From the NCBI GenBank assembly GCA_022822785.1, contig JAJEAL010000007.1, forward strand, positions 1-46,001: a stretch of DNA of 46,001 nucleotides. The letters are read 5' to 3'. The notes under the pieces were generated by a model. That model had not been told where the DNA came from. It saw only the letters and a list, made by a program, of their open reading frames with translations, and ran no database searches. Origin of the DNA: Candidatus Poribacteria bacterium (GTDB lineage: Bacteria; Poribacteria; WGA-4E; PCPOR2b). The position numbers were made by a program, and so were the translations under genes. Shown here piece after piece: positions 41,991-46,001 of the stretch; position 1 is the first letter of the stretch, and every line of letters starts with the position of its first letter.

Positions 41991-43109
41991 ATGAAAGACT
42001 TACTACAGATCAGCAATCGAAAACCCACGAAAGCGGTGGATGTCGGAAATGTGTTAATCGGCAACGGCAACCCAATCTCGATTCAAACGATGACCACCAC
42101 GTTGACCCACGATATTGATGCCACGCTGCGCCAGACCGAAAGGTGCGTGGAAGCCGGCGCACAGATTGTCCGCGTTGCGGTCCCCGAAGAGAGTGATGCG
42201 AAGGCGTTGCCGGAGCTGGTCAAACGCTTCCCTGTGCCGCTGGTCGCGGACATCCATTTCAACTATCGGTATGCCTTAGCAGCGGTTGATGCCGGCGTTG
42301 CCAAGGTGCGCATCAACCCCGGCAACATCGGCGTCGAAGAACGGATTGCACAGGTCCTGTCTGCCGCCAAAGCTGCACATATTCCAATCCGTATCGGGGT
42401 CAACGAGGGATCGCTCGAAAAGGACCTATTGGATAAATACCCGTCCCCTACAGCGGAAGCACTCGTCGAAAGTGCGATGCGCCACGTCAAAATCTGCGAA
42501 GACCACGACTTTACCGACATCATCATCTCCGTCAAATCTAGCGAACCGTTGCGGATGATTAAGGCGAATCGGCTGCTCTCCGCAGCAGTCCGCTATCCAC
42601 TCCATCTCGGTGTAACGGAAGCGGGGACACCGCGCCGGGCGCACGTCAAATCCACAATTGGTATCGGTACACTGTTGATGGAGGGCATCGGTGACACCAT
42701 CCGCATTTCAATCACCGGTGATCCCGCGGAGGAGGTGCTCACGGCGAAGGAGCTGCTCCGCACGCTCGGCTTGGCGGATAACCTGCTCGATGTTGTCTCC
42801 TGCCCCTTCTGCGGACGTGGCGATGCAGAAGCGGACTACGAGGGCATCGTCGCTGTCGCTGAGGAATTGTTGGAAAAGCACGATATCAAAATCCCTGTCG
42901 CTGTCATGGGGTGTGAGGTCAACGGGCCGGGCGAAACCCGAAACGCAGAGGTCGGCATCCACTTGGGCGGCAAGGAGCTCGCTGTGCTGAAAGTTCGTGG
43001 CGAGAAGGTCAAGACGTTCCGCGGGAAAGCGGAGGTCAATCCGCAGTTCTTAGCGAGTGCACTTTTGGAAGCGGCACAACAGGTGCAAAACGAAGCGGGG
43101 GGTGAATAG
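41991..43109 (+). CDS. ispG: 4-hydroxy-3-methylbut-2-en-1-yl diphosphate synthase (IspG/GcpE)
   Basis: The gene encodes 372 residues, the short bacterial form. It converts methylerythritol cyclodiphosphate to HMBPP in the MEP isoprenoid pathway, using a 4Fe-4S cluster and reduced flavodoxin or ferredoxin. The N-terminal TIM barrel begins ISNRKPTKAVDVGNVLIG, then IQTMTTTLTHDIDAT, and ADIHFNYRYAL. Cluster ligands are CPFCGRG and, later, MGCEVNGPGE. It ends directly at the ATG of the enoyl-CoA hydratase, so the two are co-transcribed. The only ribosome-binding site is a weak GAAAGA, suggesting coupling to the preceding gene. Confidence 0.97.
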   Translation: MKDLLQISNRKPTKAVDVGNVLIGNGNPISIQTMTTTLTHDIDATLRQTERCVEAGAQIVRVAVPEESDAKALPELVKRFPVPLVADIHFNYRYALAAVDAGVAKVRINPGNIGVEERIAQVLSAAKAAHIPIRIGVNEGSLEKDLLDKYPSPTAEALVESAMRHVKICEDHDFTDIIISVKSSEPLRMIKANRLLSAAVRYPLHLGVTEAGTPRRAHVKSTIGIGTLLMEGIGDTIRISITGDPAEEVLTAKELLRTLGLADNLLDVVSCPFCGRGDAEADYEGIVAVAEELLEKHDIKIPVAVMGCEVNGPGETRNAEVGIHLGGKELAVLKVRGEKVKTFRGKAEVNPQFLASALLEAAQQVQNEAGGE

Positions 43110-43886
43110 ATGGCTGAAGCAGGTGGGAAGCTAGTTGTCCGTCAAACAGGAGCGATAACCACAATCCAACTGAACCGTCCGGACAAGCTGAACGCCGTTG
43201 ACCGTGAGATGTTGGACGCCCTCGACGCGGAGGTGGACCGCTTGCATCGGGACGAATTAGTACGCGTCGTTGTGTTGGAGGGAAATGGGGAACGTGCCTT
43301 CTGCGTCGGTGCCGACCTCAACCAGATTGCAACCTTTGGCCCCGCCGATATCCGCAAATGGGTCAACGACGGGAACCGTGTCCTGAGTCGGCTTGCCAAC
43401 CTGCCGGTGCCCGTGATTGGGGCGATTCATGGCTACACGGTCGGAGGCGGACTCGAATTCGCGCTAGCGTGCGACCTCCGAATCGTATCGGCGGATGCCA
43501 GCTTCGGACTGCCGGAGATTACGCACGGCTGGTTTCCGGGGTGGGGCGGCACCCATCGACTGCTGAACGTCATCGGCGAGGCAAAAGCGAAAGAGATGGT
43601 GTTCCTCGGTGAACGAATTGATGCCCAAACCGCACAACAGCTGGGATTGGTGAATCGTGTTGTTCCTAGGGAAAACCTTGCGGCCGAAGTGCAGAATATC
43701 GCCGAGTCGCTCGCACAGAAAAGCGCGGTGGCGGTGAGTGCTGCCAAAGCCGCGTTGACACGGAATCCGATGCCGGAGAACGGGTACGAAATCTCCTATG
43801 AAGCGTTGGCGTTATCAACCTGTTTCACTACCCCGGAGGTCCAAGAGGGGTTGGAAGCCTTTTTGAACCGGAAACGTGAGACGTAA
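43110..43886 (+). CDS. Enoyl-CoA hydratase/isomerase family protein
   Basis: The gene encodes 258 residues of the crotonase fold. GAERAFCVGADLNQIA-like sequence (GERAFCVGADLNQI) forms the oxyanion hole, and IGAIHGYTVGGGLEFALACD the second. The catalytic region LPEITHGWFPGWGGTHRL has the glutamate positions of hydratases (E in LPEI and the next segment). It would add water to trans-2-enoyl-CoA or do a related reaction in the cytoplasm. The ATG follows the ispG stop without a gap. Family assignment is certain, substrate not. Confidence 0.92.
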   Translation: MAEAGGKLVVRQTGAITTIQLNRPDKLNAVDREMLDALDAEVDRLHRDELVRVVVLEGNGERAFCVGADLNQIATFGPADIRKWVNDGNRVLSRLANLPVPVIGAIHGYTVGGGLEFALACDLRIVSADASFGLPEITHGWFPGWGGTHRLLNVIGEAKAKEMVFLGERIDAQTAQQLGLVNRVVPRENLAAEVQNIAESLAQKSAVAVSAAKAALTRNPMPENGYEISYEALALSTCFTTPEVQEGLEAFLNRKRET

Positions 43887-44521
43887 AACCGGCGTACAAC
43901 AGCAGCCAAAGCGGAATTGACTTTATGGCGAGTGAATTTCTTGTGGACGGCGATCTATTTGTCGAAGTTGTGGACAACAACGACGGCGACGGCATCCCCT
44001 CCAAACACTTAGCCGCGCACATCGGGACGGCACCTTTGACACGGCCTCTTTCCCATTTGAGCGTTCTAACGGCTATAACGGTGTACGCCGACTCTACAGC
44101 CGAAAAGGACCGCTGCTCCGTCGAAATTAAAAGACTCGCTTTTCGATCCAGAGGAGCGCAATGTGCATAGCAACATTGAATCTTCATAAATGACAGTTGT
44201 TACAAATAACCTTCTGGTTTAGAAGATAAAGAAGGAGGACCACTGATGAAACGGCATCCACGCATCTTTGATTACGCCGCGTGACAAGACCTTTTTACAT
44301 GGTTGGCGAGTCGTCAACCTCAATTTTTGGCACCATTTTTTAATCCGTAAAACGGTCTTTTGCCCGACCATTTTCCCAATTGAAGTGACAACCACGCGGT
44401 CTCGTCAACCTCCCACTAAATTTACACAACCGGACGTTGACGACTTTTTCAACTCAACAGCAATTTTTTCCTTGTATATGTAGCGCGGGTTCTGTATAAT
44501 ATTCTTAGTTGATTTTTCGGG
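43887..44521. other. Gap before the CRISPR array: possible gene fragments and leader
   Basis: No gene I can support. An open frame of 81 codons at 43925-44170 has no similarity I recognise; a second phase in it reads TFDTASFPFERSNGYNGVRR and may be a decayed C-terminus. A repeat-family element (ATCCAGAGGAGCGCAATGT) lies at 44145-44163. At 44245 a strong AAGGAGG precedes ATG AAA CGG CAT, but the frame stops after 12 codons. From about 44290 the sequence is T-rich, as in CRISPR leaders. Confidence 0.5.
44472..44500 (+). promoter_or_regulatory. Candidate leader promoter of the CRISPR array
   Basis: TTGTAT (44472-44477) and a perfect TATAAT (44495-44500) are 17 nt apart, so the precursor crRNA would start near 44507, about 15 nt before the first repeat. 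The -35 box is poor. Confidence 0.5.
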
Positions 44522-46001
44522 CTTTTAATCGAACCAGTATGGAATTGAAACATCTCTTTATACTCAAGTGCAACGAGTCTGTAAAGACTTTTAATCGAAC
44601 CAGTATGGAATTGAAACATTATCAGGATTTCTGAGTAATTCCCTTGCGTCGTGCTTTTAATCGAACCAGTATGGAATTGAAACTAATCCGTGCAACGTCA
44701 GCTGGGCTTCCGATTTGCGGCTTTTAATCGAACCAGTATGGAATTGAAACAAATCTGTAAAACTGAATGAGCGGGAATCAGACGACTTTTAATCGAACCA
44801 GTATGGAATTGAAACGCGTAAATTGCGACTTGACTTGATTCTTCAATTCCTTCTTTTAATCGAACCAGTATGGAATTGAAACTTCCAAATCTATATTGTG
44901 GATTACCAACGAGCGCGGCTTTTAATCGAACCAGTATGGAATTGAAACGTCAACTGTGGCTTCAGCGGTGCGAGCATTGGGGACTTTTAATCGAACCAGT
45001 ATGGAATTGAAACTGAGTATAGGAGTGATGCTCCTGTTCTTGAAGGAATGCTTTTAATCGAACCAGTATGGAATTGAAACTAGGGCGTCGTGAAAACATG
45101 ATGTGCCGTCGTGCAACTTTTAATCGAACCAGTATGGAATTGAAACTTAGCCGCCCAGGGGAACATCACCAAAGGCTCGCCGACTTTTAATCGAACCAGT
45201 ATGGAATTGAAACCCCGTCGGGTCGGATGCCCATGACTCATCTTTGTCCTTTTAATCGAACCAGTATGGAATTGAAACTCAATCGTCACGCCATCTAAGA
45301 TGGCTTCAGCGTCAACTTTTAATCGAACCAGTATGGAATTGAAACAGTACTACGTACTCATTATAGCAATCGCAAGGCGTTCTTTTAATCGAACCAGTAT
45401 GGAATTGAAACTTGATGGTCTTAACACTTCCGTTCAGGTTATCTATCTCTTTTAATCGAACCAGTATGGAATTGAAACGCGGTCGTGCTGTTCGATGATG
45501 GCTGGGGTATTGATCCTTTTAATCGAACCAGTATGGAATTGAAACCTGCATTTGGCTGTGTGCCGTTACGGGCTTGGGCTTTCTTTTAATCGAACCAGTA
45601 TGGAATTGAAACTGCATGGGGTTGTTTGAACTTGTGACCACACACCACCTTTTAATCGAACCAGTATGGAATTGAAACTGCAGTGAATCGCGATCTTGGA
45701 GATTAACATTCCCTCTTTTAATCGAACCAGTATGGAATTGAAACAAATCGACGAAGGACAGGAGGTAACAGATGCGGTCACTTTTAATCGAACCAGTATG
45801 GAATTGAAACTGATACAATCGTTGAGACAGGGAAGATTCGCAGAAACTTTTAATCGAACCAGTATGGAATTGAAACGGCGGTGGGGGGTGTGAGCTACTC
45901 GGTGAGACTAAGCTTTTAATCGAACCAGTATGGAATTGAAACATCGCTTCGGGCTTCTGATGGTTTCCATCGTGAATTGCTTTTAATCGAACCAGTATGG
46001 A
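44522..46001 (+). CRISPR. CRISPR array: 22 full repeats, 1 partial, 22 spacers
   Basis: The 30-bp repeat begins CTTTTAATCGAACC and ends GTATGGAATTGAAAC. Repeats start at 44522, 44588, 44654, 44721, 44786, 44853, 44919, 44984, 45051, 45117, 45184, 45249, 45316, 45382, 45449, 45516, 45583, 45649, 45715, 45781, 45847, 45913 and 45980 (the last cut by the window end). The copies are practically identical. Spacers are 35-37 nt and all different. The ATTGAAAC end is typical of type I-A/I-B and III repeats, and suggests transcription left to right with the leader at 44290-44521. No cas gene lies in the window; they may be to the right or elsewhere. Open frames on either strand inside the array are artefacts of the repeat. 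Confidence 0.98.

Noticed and set aside
43925-44170. 81-codon open frame after the enoyl-CoA hydratase
   Set aside because: No recognisable family, no ribosome-binding site, and its end runs into a dispersed repeat. It may be decayed coding DNA, but I cannot support a gene.
45080-45944. Minus-strand frames with repeated FQFHTGSIK-like peptide
   Set aside because: They are translations of the CRISPR repeat; the repeat-plus-spacer length happens to keep the frame open for a while.
1-46001. tRNA, rRNA and riboswitch genes
   Set aside because: I looked for the T-loop pattern GTTCGA.TC with acceptor stems and for conserved rRNA segments and found none convincing. A covariance-model search would be decisive.

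Overview
The window looks like a chromosomal piece of a Gram-negative-type, uncultured bacterium, most probably Candidatus Poribacteria or a close relative. This is an inference from family content: two secreted proteins end in the same C-terminal sorting-like domain (NPFNPETWIPY...YWDGRN...GVYFY...ATRKM.ILK); a sulfatase sits next to a PhyH dioxygenase; there are DUF4097 and DUF6785-type proteins; and the gaps between genes are crowded with dispersed palindromes. No rRNA or tRNA gene was seen, so the phylum is not proven.

Layout. 1-79: start of an IS630-type transposase, cut by the window edge. 170-2923 (-): formate dehydrogenase alpha subunit whose frame is interrupted by one TGA that reads as selenocysteine, with a bacterial SECIS hairpin just after it. 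2997-6911 (-): coiled-coil/nuclease-like protein, leucine-rich-repeat protein with a dockerin, and a Bax1-type (DUF790) nuclease without XPB beside it. 7146-9630 (+): sulfatase and PhyH dioxygenase. 10013-16461 (+): 3-hydroxyacyl-CoA dehydrogenase, a large secreted cohesin/spondin protein with its own promoter, and a polytopic membrane protein. 16812-20895 (+): a four-gene operon made of a DUF2089 zinc-ribbon/HTH regulator and three DUF4097 beta-solenoid proteins. The three solenoids share an 18-residue period but use different ladder motifs (HG, NG, SGG). 21006-25112: mazG with an NAD-dependent epimerase, a second MazG-like pyrophosphohydrolase, fabV and ridA.

25382-28944 (+): a large one-polypeptide restriction-modification enzyme with a repeat element inserted in frame, then a solitary HicB-like antitoxin whose tail is made of repeat DNA. 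29045-36220 (+): HAD hydrolase, gamma-glutamyltranspeptidase, CstA transporter, PIG-L deacetylase, a truncated Gfo/Idh/MocA gene and an APH-type phosphotransferase. 36432-37406 (-): outer-membrane barrel protein preceded by two short N-terminal remnants, one of a PAPS-reductase/PP-loop protein and one resembling a sulfur-binding-domain HNH endonuclease. These could be the trace of a lost phosphorothioation-related locus. 37584-43886 (+): SDR, C45 peptidase, class III aminotransferase, a fused nucleotidyltransferase-HEPN protein, ispG and an enoyl-CoA hydratase. 44522-46001: a CRISPR array of 22 complete repeats plus one cut by the edge, with a promoter-like leader but no cas genes in view.

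The strongest candidate for an undescribed system is the DUF2089/SHOCT/DUF4097 operon. It resembles YvlB/LiaX-type envelope-stress proteins but carries three differently decorated solenoids and a regulator sharing the same SHOCT-like helical module. The selenoprotein formate dehydrogenase is the most certain non-trivial reading. Defence-related pieces (restriction-modification, HicB, MNT-HEPN, the phosphorothioation-like remnants, CRISPR) are spread over the right half.
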